From contig NZ_JAINFL010000014.1 of assembly GCF_022458895.1 (NCBI RefSeq), forward strand, positions 186,001 through 250,000: a stretch of 64,000 nucleotides of DNA. The letters are read 5' to 3'. This document shows, in pieces, positions 26,701 to 35,606 of this stretch. Source of the DNA: Roseihalotalea indica. Lineage in GTDB: Bacteria > Bacteroidota > Bacteroidia > Cytophagales > Cyclobacteriaceae. The notes under the pieces were generated by a model. It saw only the letters and a program-made list of their open reading frames with translations. It was not told the DNA's origin and did not search any database. Position numbers and translations under genes: made by a program. Every line of letters begins with the position of its first letter. Positions within the stretch are counted from its first letter, which is position 1.

Positions 26701-27876
26701 ATGATAGCGATGAATACCCCTGCCGAAGTAACCAGTATTAAAGGGATCAATTGTATTTCCGGAATACCCCAGCAACTTACGATCAGTGATGGTAGCGTTG
26801 AACAAGTTGGCAGTATTGCAAAATCCGACGAAGAATTGCCATTAATGGGCACTGGATTAATTGATTTACAGGTGAATGGGATTGATGGAGTTGATTTTAA
26901 TAATACCAGCTTACATCATAAAGATGTGTTGAAGGCGACGCAGTATTTATTGAGCAAAGGGGTAACCACCTTTTTTCCCACCCTCATTACCAATGCTGAC
27001 GACAATGTTCTTAAGCTGCTTGAGACTTTACGACTAGCCTGTGAAAAGTACCCGCTCGTCGAAGCCTGTGTGGGTGGAATTCACCTGGAAGGGCCATTTA
27101 TTTCTGAGGTGGAAGGCGCACGAGGGGCACATAATCTGCAATATATTAAAGCACCTGATTGGCAATGGGTACAAAAGTGCCAGGAAGTGTCGGGTGGGCG
27201 AGTAAAACTACTGACACTGTCGCCAGAGTGGGAGGGAACAAATGAACTCATTCGGCAATGTCGGCAGCAGGGAATACTCGTGGCGATCGGACATTCTTTT
27301 GCCACTCCTGAACAAATACAATCAGCAGTGAAAGCCGGTGCTACTTTATCTACTCACCTGGGAAATGCCATACCCCTGATGCTACCTCGGCACCCCAACT
27401 TACTGTGGGAGCAGCTCGCCCAGGACGATCTATATGCTAGTATTATTGCCGACGGGTTTCACTTGCCTAATGCTTTTCTCAAGGTAGCCATTCGGGCTAA
27501 AGGAGACAAAACTATTCTGGTAAGCGATGCCACCTGCTTTTCTGGCATGACTCCGGGGACGTATCAAACCCATATTGGAGATGAAGTTATCCTGGAAAAA
27601 GGCGGACGACTGGCCATGAAAAAATCACCTGACTTACTGGCCGGAGCTACCAAGTGTCTGGTGGAAGATGTGCAGTATTTGTTAACGCAGGATTTGGCTT
27701 CTCTAAAAACCACCTGGCAGATGGCTTCCACCAATCCGGCTGCATTTTTAGGCAAGACCGAGCATAGGCTGCTTCCTGGCCAACCGGCTGATATAGTACT
27801 ATTTCATCTGACTGAACGAAAGAAAATTCATATTACTCAGGTTATCAAAAAAGGACACACTGTATTTGAGCTATAA
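26701..27876 (+). CDS. nagA: N-acetylglucosamine-6-phosphate deacetylase-like enzyme (NagA family)
   Basis: Amidohydrolase-superfamily deacetylase that removes acetate from GlcNAc-6-phosphate, 391 residues, cytosolic. The substrate loop LIDLQVNGIDG and the metal and catalytic residues are all present: Glu130 in HLEGPF, His198 in IGHSFAT, His219 in STHLGNA, His254 in ADGFH and the catalytic Asp276 in LVSDAT, which are close in position to Glu131, His195, His216, His251 and Asp273 of E. coli NagA. The gene starts 6 nt after nagB. The pair supplies fructose-6-phosphate from an imported amino sugar, although no amino-sugar kinase is in the window. Start could also be ATG 26710. Confidence 0.9.
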   Translation: MIAMNTPAEVTSIKGINCISGIPQQLTISDGSVEQVGSIAKSDEELPLMGTGLIDLQVNGIDGVDFNNTSLHHKDVLKATQYLLSKGVTTFFPTLITNADDNVLKLLETLRLACEKYPLVEACVGGIHLEGPFISEVEGARGAHNLQYIKAPDWQWVQKCQEVSGGRVKLLTLSPEWEGTNELIRQCRQQGILVAIGHSFATPEQIQSAVKAGATLSTHLGNAIPLMLPRHPNLLWEQLAQDDLYASIIADGFHLPNAFLKVAIRAKGDKTILVSDATCFSGMTPGTYQTHIGDEVILEKGGRLAMKKSPDLLAGATKCLVEDVQYLLTQDLASLKTTWQMASTNPAAFLGKTEHRLLPGQPADIVLFHLTERKKIHITQVIKKGHTVFEL

Positions 27877-27882
27877 TAGTAT

Positions 27883-27905
27883 GATATCTAATGAATTTAG
27901 ATATC
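27883..27905 (+). terminator. AT-rich hairpin after nagA
   Basis: GATATCTAA (27883-27891) and TTAGATATC (27897-27905) form a perfect 9-bp stem with a 5-nt loop, 6 nt after the nagA stop. There is no T run after it, so it is only a weak terminator candidate. Confidence 0.4.
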
Positions 27906-28065
27906 TGACTCACTAAAAGAAACTACTAGCGGAATCATAATATTCTATTTATTGCCATATAATATTTTGTATTAATACCTTTAAATAGAAGCTTAACCTT
28001 AATTTAAGCAAATAATTAATTAAAAATATTGCAATGATTTTCTTTTGTAGCATAATTACTTTAAA

Positions 28066-28083
28066 TTCGGGTACGTAACCGGT
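28066..28083. promoter_or_regulatory. Operator site O3 (degenerate)
   Basis: TTCGGGTACGTAACCGGT matches the palindrome at 15 of 18 positions; the left half-site is perfect. Preceded by TAAA (TAaaTTCG, -7-like), with TTTTG 14 nt upstream exactly as at O2. Likely auxiliary site for the operon at 28386. Confidence 0.65.
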
Positions 28084-28287
28084 AAATGATAATTCATTTA
28101 ACTAGCTCTTATTCCTAAATAAGGAAAACTAAGCAGAAGAGCTTATAGCCGGATGGATATTGAAGGATAATAGTAAAGGACTCATGAGGATATTCATTAT
28201 ATATTCAATACCCGCAAAGCAACCTTACAGATAAAATTTCACCGAAAATGGCTTCTAGAATTTTAATTTAAGAAATTATTAAGTACA

Positions 28288-28305
28288 TTCGGGTACGTAC
28301 CCGAA
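28288..28305. promoter_or_regulatory. Operator site O4 (perfect palindrome TTCGGGTACGTACCCGAA)
   Basis: Third exact copy, 80 nt before the PVC-type gene and 222 bp (about 21 helical turns) from O3. Preceded by TACA (TAcaTTCG). Its spacing to O3 would allow repression by looping. Confidence 0.85.
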
Positions 28306-28385
28306 GCTAAATCAATCATTACTATTTTTCGGAAGTTTCGCTGATTCCCAGTGAAGCTTAATGGAAAATCTATGAGATCTTTATA

Positions 28386-30527
28386 ATGTCAATTTGTCAA
28401 ACTAACATAGCACCTAACAGTATTCTCGGGCCACTGAGTGTAATGGCAGTGTGCGGACTGATGTTTTTTTCCTGCTCAGAGAAAGAACATTATCCTGATG
28501 CCCTAACTCCCGAAGGTGCCTTGCAGAGTTTTCAGTTACATGATGGGTTCGATATCGAGATCTTTGCAGCGGAGCCTCAGGTCATGGACCCGGTATCAAT
28601 GGTGTTTGATGAACAGGGAAATGCCTTTGTTGTGGAGATGCCGGATTATCCTTATAAACCGGAAGAGGGAAAAGGGCAGGGGCGCATCAAGGTGCTTATC
28701 GATACCGATCAGGATGGACGTGTGGACCAGGCAACCGTATTTGCTGATAAAATTTCAGAGGCCACTAGCGTATTACCGTGGAAAGGAGGTTTGCTGGTGG
28801 CGGCTGCACCGAATATTCTTTATCTGAAAGATACGAACAACGACTTTAAAGCTGATTCTCAGGAAATTCTCTTTACCGGCTTTTTTGAAAATAATTCTGA
28901 AGCGCAGATTACCAACCTGAGGTTTGCTGTAGACAATTGGATATATGCCTCAAACCACGGGCAGGCTGGAGAGGTGAGCTTCAGCCGGAAACCGGGCGCC
29001 CCCAAACTATCTATGCAAGGGGGCGATTTCCGGTTCAGGCTGGATCGGGATACTTTCGCTCTGGCTACCGGCCCCACTCAGTTCGGGCAGGCCATCGATG
29101 ACTGGGGTCATCGGTTTATGACTCAAAATACCCTGCACATTCGCCATGCTGTCATTCCCCAGCAATACCTCGACAGAAATCCCTACCTTCCCGCTTCTAC
29201 TGCTGTATTCAATATTTCCGACCATGACCTGGAAATGTTTCAACAAACGCCCCCTCCCTATTGGCGGGCAGAACGTACTCGCCGCCGTCAGAAACAGTAT
29301 GACGAGCAGGGGCTTGACCGGGTAGAATACGCGGAAGATCATTTTACCGGAGCCTCCGGTGGAACATTCTATGCCGGCGATGCTTTTCCGGAAGAGTACT
29401 ACGGCAACATATTTACCGGTGATGTAGCGGGAAACCTGATACATCGCGATGTGCTAACACCAGTTGAAGGTAGCCCCACTTTCGTGGCCAGTCGCCACCC
29501 TTCTGAAACGGATAAAGAATTTCTGTCATCTACCGACCCCTGGTTTCGTCCGGCTAACTTCACGGTAGGGCCGGATGGGTATCTGTACGTCATCGATATG
29601 TACCGTCAGCATATTGAAACTCCGGTTTCTATTCCGGAAGACCTGAAAGAAGATATGGATTTCATGAACGGGATGGATCGGGGGAGAATCTACCGGATTA
29701 AACCAAGCCAGTCAGAATCGGCCAGCCCGGAAAAGCCGAATCTGAGCGCTATGGAGTCGCAGGAATTAGTGGCTTTGCTTGCTCACCCGAATCAGTGGTG
29801 GCGGCTTCAGGCTCAGCGACTTTTGCTGGAGCGGCAGGATCAGTCGGTAGTGCCTTTGGTAGAAAGTATGTTTCAAGAGCACAAAGATCCACGAGCCCGT
29901 TTGCACGCTCTATATGTGCTGGAGGGCTTAGGCGCGTTGAAAGCCGAATATATCATGCCCGCTATGATGGATGCTCACTCGGGGGTGCGGGAGCATGGAG
30001 TCTTACTGGCCGAGCGGATTTCTGATAAACTTCCCCAACTTATTCAGTGCATACAGGATTCTTCCGCTCAGGTTGCTTTTCAGGCCGTTTTGAGTGTTGG
30101 GCAGTATGATGATGAGGCAGTGGTTACTTCGCTAGCAGATGTGGTCATGGCAAAAGGAGATGATCCCTGGTTTAAAACAGCGGTACTAAGCTCGAGAGCC
30201 GGTTCTTCTTACGAACTATTGAAAGCACTCTTGGCAAAGCCATCCTTTTTGCAGGACGAGGCACCCTGGAAAATAAGCATGGTAGAAGATGTATCGTATG
30301 CCATTGGTGCCCGGTATCAGCAAGAGGAAATAATGGCGCAGTTGGGCTTATTAGAAGAGTTTGAAGAAAGCTGGCAGACAGCCGGAGTAAGCGGGCTACT
30401 AAAAGGCTTGAAGAAGAACGAAGCTCCCGCTCTCCAGGAGGCAATTGAAACCATTGAGGCGGATGCTACTACAAACCCGAAAGCGAGGATCGCCAAACTG
30501 AGAGAATTCTTTTCAACAACAACCTGA
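28386..30527 (+). CDS. PVC-type membrane-bound dehydrogenase-like lipoprotein with HEAT repeats, no heme motif
   Basis: Probable envelope sugar dehydrogenase of the family found in Planctomycetes and Bacteroidota (TIGR02604-like), 713 residues. The signal ends in a lipobox at VCGLMFFSC. Next comes a beta-propeller core (DPVSMVFDEQGNAFVVEMPDY, ... FTVGPDGYLYVIDMYRQHIE), closed near DRGRIYRIKPS at about residue 440, then HEAT-type helical repeats (WWRLQAQRLLLERQD, PRARLHALYVLEGLG) to the end. Most relatives finish with a cytochrome c domain; here no CxxCH exists anywhere and cysteines are nearly absent. The next gene, 2 nt away, encodes a HiPIP-like Fe-S lipoprotein that could take the electrons instead. 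First gene after operators O3/O4. Substrate unknown. Confidence 0.85.
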   Translation: MSICQTNIAPNSILGPLSVMAVCGLMFFSCSEKEHYPDALTPEGALQSFQLHDGFDIEIFAAEPQVMDPVSMVFDEQGNAFVVEMPDYPYKPEEGKGQGRIKVLIDTDQDGRVDQATVFADKISEATSVLPWKGGLLVAAAPNILYLKDTNNDFKADSQEILFTGFFENNSEAQITNLRFAVDNWIYASNHGQAGEVSFSRKPGAPKLSMQGGDFRFRLDRDTFALATGPTQFGQAIDDWGHRFMTQNTLHIRHAVIPQQYLDRNPYLPASTAVFNISDHDLEMFQQTPPPYWRAERTRRRQKQYDEQGLDRVEYAEDHFTGASGGTFYAGDAFPEEYYGNIFTGDVAGNLIHRDVLTPVEGSPTFVASRHPSETDKEFLSSTDPWFRPANFTVGPDGYLYVIDMYRQHIETPVSIPEDLKEDMDFMNGMDRGRIYRIKPSQSESASPEKPNLSAMESQELVALLAHPNQWWRLQAQRLLLERQDQSVVPLVESMFQEHKDPRARLHALYVLEGLGALKAEYIMPAMMDAHSGVREHGVLLAERISDKLPQLIQCIQDSSAQVAFQAVLSVGQYDDEAVVTSLADVVMAKGDDPWFKTAVLSSRAGSSYELLKALLAKPSFLQDEAPWKISMVEDVSYAIGARYQQEEIMAQLGLLEEFEESWQTAGVSGLLKGLKKNEAPALQEAIETIEADATTNPKARIAKLREFFSTTT

Positions 30528-30529
30528 TA

Positions 30530-30889
30530 ATGTTAGAGCAATACGGATCAAGAAGAGTTTTTATAAGCCAGTCAGTACGCTCAGGAATCAGCTTACTGCT
30601 GGGTGGTATGATGTTAAGCGGCTGTGGGACAGAAAAACCAACGCAGGAAAAGAATGAAGCGGCCGCTTCCGCCGACCCTTGCAGTGATCTGAGCGAAGTG
30701 CCTGAAGGAGAGATTCAGAAACGGAAGAACCTGGGGTATGTGGAGGAATCTCCTATTGTGGATAATCAATGCGGTAACTGCAACCTGTATCTGCCGCCAG
30801 TAGGCGATAACAAATGTTCGGGCTGTATGCTATTTCAGGGGCCGGTAAAGCCCGAAGCCTATTGTACCTATTGGGCACCAAAAGTATAG
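30530..30889 (+). CDS. HiPIP-like high-potential iron-sulfur lipoprotein with Tat-type signal
   Basis: Small electron carrier, 119 residues. The N-terminus has SRRVFI followed by a hydrophobic stretch and a lipobox-like LSGC (Cys32), so it looks like a Tat-exported lipoprotein, as expected for a protein that folds around a cluster in the cytosol. The C-terminal half carries Cys81-x2-Cys84, Cys96, Cys99 and Cys112. The end, CMLFQGPVKPEAYCTYW, fits the HiPIP signature in which [YW]-C-x2-[FYW] closes the fold; Cys81, 84, 99 and 112 are the likely 4Fe-4S ligands, with Cys96 extra. The gene follows the PVC-type dehydrogenase by 2 nt, suggesting that it is its electron acceptor. The family assignment is by motif only. 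Confidence 0.8.
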   Translation: MLEQYGSRRVFISQSVRSGISLLLGGMMLSGCGTEKPTQEKNEAAASADPCSDLSEVPEGEIQKRKNLGYVEESPIVDNQCGNCNLYLPPVGDNKCSGCMLFQGPVKPEAYCTYWAPKV

Positions 30890-30950
30890 TAACGTCCGAA
30901 CCTGAATAAGTACTGAAAGTAACTAGCTGCTAACCTAAGTAGGAGCACAT

Positions 30951-32354
30951 ATGAATATAACCTCTACCTCATTTTTACTCGATAAAACAGCATTACAGCA
31001 GCGATGGAGCATAGTAGCCATTGCTGGGATGTTGCTTTGCCTGTTTGCGTGCGGCGATGCTTCGGATAAGTTGCGGGTAGGGGCCTTTCAGGTGGATGTA
31101 ACACCCCCAATCGGCAGTCCGGTAGCCTATGCACCGGCTCGCTCTATTACCGACTCACTAAGTGCCCGGGGAGTGGTAATTCTCTCCGATCAGGCACCGA
31201 TTGTTATTTGCGCAGTAGACTGGCTGGGTATTGCCAACGAGGGAATGGATCTGTGGAAAGAGCATTTAGCGGAAGCAGCCCACACCACACCCGATCGGGT
31301 TTCAGTACATGCCTTACATCAACACGATGGCGTTCGTTGCGATTTTACCGTGGCTTCTATTCTGGATGAATATGGCCTCGGGGGCACTCGCTTTGATACC
31401 GTCTTTCTGAAGAAAACGATCCAGAGCGTAGCTGGTGCGGTGGGTGTCGCTTATAAAGAAGCCAAGCCGGTTACGCATTTGGGTTTTGGCAAAGCCAAAG
31501 TAGAGAAAGTAGCATCGAACCGCCGTATTCTGGGTGAAGACGGAATGGTTAAAGTAATACGCTGGAGTAAATCTACCGACTCGGTGGCTATTGCAGCTCC
31601 CGAGGGCTTGATCGATCCCTGGCTCCAGAGCGTGAGTTTCTGGCACGAAGAGAAACCTTTGGCCGTGATGACCTACTACGCCGTGCATCCGCAAAGTTAC
31701 TACGGCGAAGGAGATGTTACCAGTGAGTTTGTGGGCCTGGCTCGTAACAAGCGGCAGGAGATGTTGGGAGGAGTACCACATATTCATTTTAATGGCGCCG
31801 GTGGAAACGTTGCTGCTGGAAAATATAATGATGGTTCTGAAGAAAGACGGCCTGTCTTGGCGCATCGGGTAGAAACAGGCATGCAGCTAGCCTGGGAGAG
31901 TACCCAAAAAACTCCCATCAAAAAAGCCGGACTAGCTTGGAAAAGTACTGAGGTGAACCTTCCATTAGGCCAGCACTTGCAGAAACAGCCTCTGAGAGAC
32001 ATACTAGCGAGCGACTCGGCCACTAATGATGAAAAATTTACAGCCGCTAAGCATCTGGCCTGGCTACAGCGCCATCAATCCGGAAAAAAAGTCCCGGTAT
32101 CATCTTTACGGCTAGGCAATGTATGGATGTTGAATGTACCCGGCGAGTTGTTCATCGAATACCAATTGGCTGCTCAGCAAATGCGTCCGGAAGGGCATGT
32201 GGTAACGGCAGCTTATGAAGAATACGGGCCTGGCTACATCGGAACAAAAATCGCCTACGCCCAGGGAGGATACGAGACCAGCGAGCGAGCCTCCCGGGTA
32301 AGCCCGGAAGCAGAAGAGGTGCTAATGCGTGCTATAGAGGAAGTTTTGGAATAA
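30951..32354 (+). CDS. Neutral ceramidase-like lipoprotein (PF04734-type fold)
   Basis: A 467-residue lipoprotein (lipobox CLFAC after a long N-terminus) of the neutral/alkaline ceramidase family, which hydrolyses amide bonds in a zinc-dependent way in its characterised members. Recognisable blocks: VDVTPPIGSP at the mature N-terminus, HALHQHDGVR in place of SSHTHSGP, YYAVHPQSYYG in place of the second His block, and HFNGAGGNVAAGKYND matching QGAAGNVNP. The His residues expected to hold zinc appear kept, although the wording of each motif is divergent. It sits in the PVC/HiPIP/SusCD operon, so a glycan-related amide such as an N-acyl amino sugar is a more likely target than ceramide; that is inference. 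It could be a distinct subfamily. Confidence 0.8.
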   Translation: MNITSTSFLLDKTALQQRWSIVAIAGMLLCLFACGDASDKLRVGAFQVDVTPPIGSPVAYAPARSITDSLSARGVVILSDQAPIVICAVDWLGIANEGMDLWKEHLAEAAHTTPDRVSVHALHQHDGVRCDFTVASILDEYGLGGTRFDTVFLKKTIQSVAGAVGVAYKEAKPVTHLGFGKAKVEKVASNRRILGEDGMVKVIRWSKSTDSVAIAAPEGLIDPWLQSVSFWHEEKPLAVMTYYAVHPQSYYGEGDVTSEFVGLARNKRQEMLGGVPHIHFNGAGGNVAAGKYNDGSEERRPVLAHRVETGMQLAWESTQKTPIKKAGLAWKSTEVNLPLGQHLQKQPLRDILASDSATNDEKFTAAKHLAWLQRHQSGKKVPVSSLRLGNVWMLNVPGELFIEYQLAAQQMRPEGHVVTAAYEEYGPGYIGTKIAYAQGGYETSERASRVSPEAEEVLMRAIEEVLE

Positions 32355-32481
32355 GTATGCAATAACACTGTAGCAGATAAGCAAGAGGTTTTTTTTAAAG
32401 GAAAGCCATCTTTAACATATACCAACCGGTCAATATGATCGGCTAATTTTTCCTACTAATCACTCGCACAAACACTAACTT

Positions 32482-35400
32482 ATGAAACAATTTATCTACT
32501 ATGTATGCTTTATTCTGCTGGCACCGGGGGCAGTTGCCCAAGGGCTGCAAGTGTCCGGTACGGTAACTTCAGCAGAAGAGAATATGCCTTTGCCGGGAGT
32601 GAACGTGATCATTCAGGGTACCAGTACAGGTACGGTAACTGACATTGAGGGGGATTATACCCTGGATGTTCCTTCTGCCGAGTCGGTACTGGTTTTTTCC
32701 TTTGTTGGTTACATTTCTCAGGAAATTGCTGTGGGGAACCAGAATACTATTGATGTAGGGCTTACCGCCGACCAGGCCCAACTGGATGAAGTGGTGGTAA
32801 TCGGCTACGGTACTCAGAAAAAGAGCGATCTGACCGGGGCCGTTTCCCGCATTAGCGGTGAAAGTGTGCAGAACCGAAGTTACACCCAGGTGAGCGAAAT
32901 GCTGGCCGGACAGGTAGCGGGCATTTATATGAACCAGAGTGCTTCCCCCTCGGGTGGGGGAGCCGTTGAGGTGCGGGGGCCTACATCCCTATCAGCCGGT
33001 ACCAGTCCGCTTATTGTACTGGACGGAGTAATCTTCAACGGAAATATGGCCGATATCAACCCGAATGATATTGAGCATGTGGATGTGCTAAAAGATGCTA
33101 GTTCTGCTGCTGTATACGGATCTAAGGCCGCTTCGGGCGTGATCATCGTCACAACCAAGAAAGGGAAAGCCGGAAAACCTACGATTAACTTTACTGCCAA
33201 AGTCGGGGTTAGCGGGATTACCAATGATGACTTCCGCCCTCGGAACGCAAAAGAGTACGAAGATTTCCGAAGAGACTATTTCCGAACGGTCGGGGTGGCG
33301 AATCGGGAAGACTGGTACTGGGATGACCCGAATAATCTGCGACCGGGAGTCACGCTCGATCAGTGGCGTAATGCTAACCCTAACCCCAATGCCGACAATG
33401 TGCAGGAATACCTGGGACGGCTCAACTTCTTTGATACCGAGATTGACCAGTATATAGCCGGACAAACAGTGGATTGGTTTGATGAAGTGCTTCGGGCTGG
33501 TGTCCGGCAAAGCTATGACCTCAGTGTGGGTGGTGGCGCGGAAAATGTTAATTACTACTGGTCAATTGGTTATGTGGATAATGAAGGAGTGATTCTGGGC
33601 GATGAATTTCAAACAATCCGTACCCGCTTGAATGTAGATTTCAGCGTGACGGACTGGCTGAATGTGGGAGTTAATGCTCAGTATTCTAATAATGATCGTA
33701 GCTCAGTGCCAGCCAGCAGAAATTTCACCAGTATTAGCCCGTATAGTCAGATCTATAATGAAGAGGGTGATCTGGAATGGTATCCACACGGGTATAGTAT
33801 TATCACGAACCCGCTCATCAATTATTACGAGCAGGAACGCTATAACAAAACTCACAGCCTGTTTGCTGCTATGTTTGCCGATGTTGCTTTACCATTCGGT
33901 TTTAACTACCGGGTGTCTTTTCAGCCCCGCATGGAGTTTAAGAAAGACTATAACTTCTGGGACTCGGAAACCATTACCGGCGGGCAAACCTACCTCGATG
34001 GCTACGGTACCCGGCAGGATAGCACACTCAATGCCTGGATGATTGATAACATACTAAGCTGGAACAAGCAGTTTGGGGTGCATAATTTTGATCTTACCCT
34101 GTTGTACAATGCTGAACATACCAAAGTATTCCGGTCTTACGGCGAGAATCAGACGTTCCTGCCCAATCAGGAGCTAGGCTATAATGGGCTGCAATTTGGC
34201 TCTAAGCCGCTGGTCAATACGAATGACCTGGAAGCAGGAGGAGAGGCCCTAATGGCCCGTATCAACTATACGCTGATGGATAAGTACTTATTCACTGCAT
34301 CGGTGCGAAGGGATGGTTACTCGGCCTTCGGGCAGGAGCACCCTCGAGCCACCTTCCCGGCAGCGGCCGTTGCCTGGAAAATTTCGGATGAGAATTTCTT
34401 TGATAGTGAATTAGTCAATCGGTTGAAACTGAGACTTTCCTGGGGAGTGAACGGTAACCGGGACATTGGCGTCTATGCAGCACTAGCCCAGATCGGTTCG
34501 GAGCTGTATTATGACGGCACCAATGTGCAGATGGGCTTGTATAACAACCGACTGGCCAACCCGGGCCTACGCTGGGAGCGAACTGAGTCCTTTAACATAG
34601 GTATTGATATGGGGCTACTGGAAGACCGGATCGATGTTTCTGTCAACGCTTATGATATGACTACCACCGACTTGCTTATGAATCGTCAATTACCGGAGAT
34701 TACCGGTTTTGCCAGTATCATTTCCAACCTGGGAGAATTATCCAATCGGGGAATTGAACTGAACATCAACACGGTCAACATTAGTAGCCCTAATCTATCC
34801 TGGAAATCCGGTATCATATTTTCTATGAACCGAAACAAGATCGAACGGCTGTTTGGTGATTATGAAGAGGTAGAAGTTAACGGAGAAACGATAAGCCGGG
34901 AGATCCCTGATTATACCAACCTCTGGTTCCCAGGCGAAGCAATTGATGTAGTATGGGACTATGACGTGGTTGGCGTATGGCAACTGGATGAAGCCGACGA
35001 AGCGGCTGAGTATACCATGCTGCCCGGTGATTACAAAGCCGTGGATGTGGATGATAGCAAAACGTACGATGCCCTGGATGATAAGCAGTTCATTGGCTAC
35101 TCAAAACCCCGCTATCGCCTGGGACTGCGAAATGACATCAGCTTTTTTAGAAATTTTACAGCATCAGTTTTTCTGCGAGCGGACCTGGGTCATATCGGAG
35201 AGTTTGCTTACGCCGTACACGAGTCATCTACCTATGACCGGATTAACATCTGGAATATTCCGTACTGGACCCCAACCAATGGGAACAATGAATATGCCCG
35301 TACATCAGAAGTGCATGGTGCGTATGGCGGCGGATTGAGAATTTTCAAACCACGAGGTTTTATGCGGGTGCAAGATGTTTCCCTGGCTTACAATGTCTCT

Positions 35401-35571
35401 CCTGATGTAGTTGAACGAATGGGAGTAGGGAGCCTTCGTGTGTTTGCATCGGCTCGTAACCTTTTTACCCTAACCAAATGGCCGGGCTGGGATCCTGAGA
35501 CTGGTATCGGAAACAGCATTGATGGTCCGATGCCTCGCACCTTTACGATGGGAGTCAATGTATCATTTTAA
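32482..35571 (+). CDS. SusC/RagA-type TonB-dependent transporter
   Basis: Outer-membrane transporter of 1029 residues without an STN domain. Signal peptide MKQFIYYVCFILLAPGAVAQ, carboxypeptidase-D-like domain (VSGTVTSAEENMPLPGVNVI), plug starting near EVVVIGYGTQKKSDLTGAV, barrel ending FTMGVNVSF. It lies 127 nt after the ceramidase-like gene, with no terminator seen between, so it probably belongs to the O3/O4-controlled operon. The SusD frame overlaps the stop. It is the transporter of the locus containing the dehydrogenase/HiPIP pair. Confidence 0.97.
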   Translation: MKQFIYYVCFILLAPGAVAQGLQVSGTVTSAEENMPLPGVNVIIQGTSTGTVTDIEGDYTLDVPSAESVLVFSFVGYISQEIAVGNQNTIDVGLTADQAQLDEVVVIGYGTQKKSDLTGAVSRISGESVQNRSYTQVSEMLAGQVAGIYMNQSASPSGGGAVEVRGPTSLSAGTSPLIVLDGVIFNGNMADINPNDIEHVDVLKDASSAAVYGSKAASGVIIVTTKKGKAGKPTINFTAKVGVSGITNDDFRPRNAKEYEDFRRDYFRTVGVANREDWYWDDPNNLRPGVTLDQWRNANPNPNADNVQEYLGRLNFFDTEIDQYIAGQTVDWFDEVLRAGVRQSYDLSVGGGAENVNYYWSIGYVDNEGVILGDEFQTIRTRLNVDFSVTDWLNVGVNAQYSNNDRSSVPASRNFTSISPYSQIYNEEGDLEWYPHGYSIITNPLINYYEQERYNKTHSLFAAMFADVALPFGFNYRVSFQPRMEFKKDYNFWDSETITGGQTYLDGYGTRQDSTLNAWMIDNILSWNKQFGVHNFDLTLLYNAEHTKVFRSYGENQTFLPNQELGYNGLQFGSKPLVNTNDLEAGGEALMARINYTLMDKYLFTASVRRDGYSAFGQEHPRATFPAAAVAWKISDENFFDSELVNRLKLRLSWGVNGNRDIGVYAALAQIGSELYYDGTNVQMGLYNNRLANPGLRWERTESFNIGIDMGLLEDRIDVSVNAYDMTTTDLLMNRQLPEITGFASIISNLGELSNRGIELNINTVNISSPNLSWKSGIIFSMNRNKIERLFGDYEEVEVNGETISREIPDYTNLWFPGEAIDVVWDYDVVGVWQLDEADEAAEYTMLPGDYKAVDVDDSKTYDALDDKQFIGYSKPRYRLGLRNDISFFRNFTASVFLRADLGHIGEFAYAVHESSTYDRINIWNIPYWTPTNGNNEYARTSEVHGAYGGGLRIFKPRGFMRVQDVSLAYNVSPDVVERMGVGSLRVFASARNLFTLTKWPGWDPETGIGNSIDGPMPRTFTMGVNVSF

Positions 35572-35606
35572 TGAACGCACATCATCCGCACAAAAGATCT
35601 AATCAT

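Larger units (their letters stand above)
27877..28385. other. 509-bp regulatory gap with two operator sites
   Basis: No gene supported; strongly AT-rich. It contains a small hairpin (27883-27905), degenerate operator O3 (28066-28083) and perfect operator O4 (28288-28305), the two being 222 bp apart. Confidence 0.8.
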
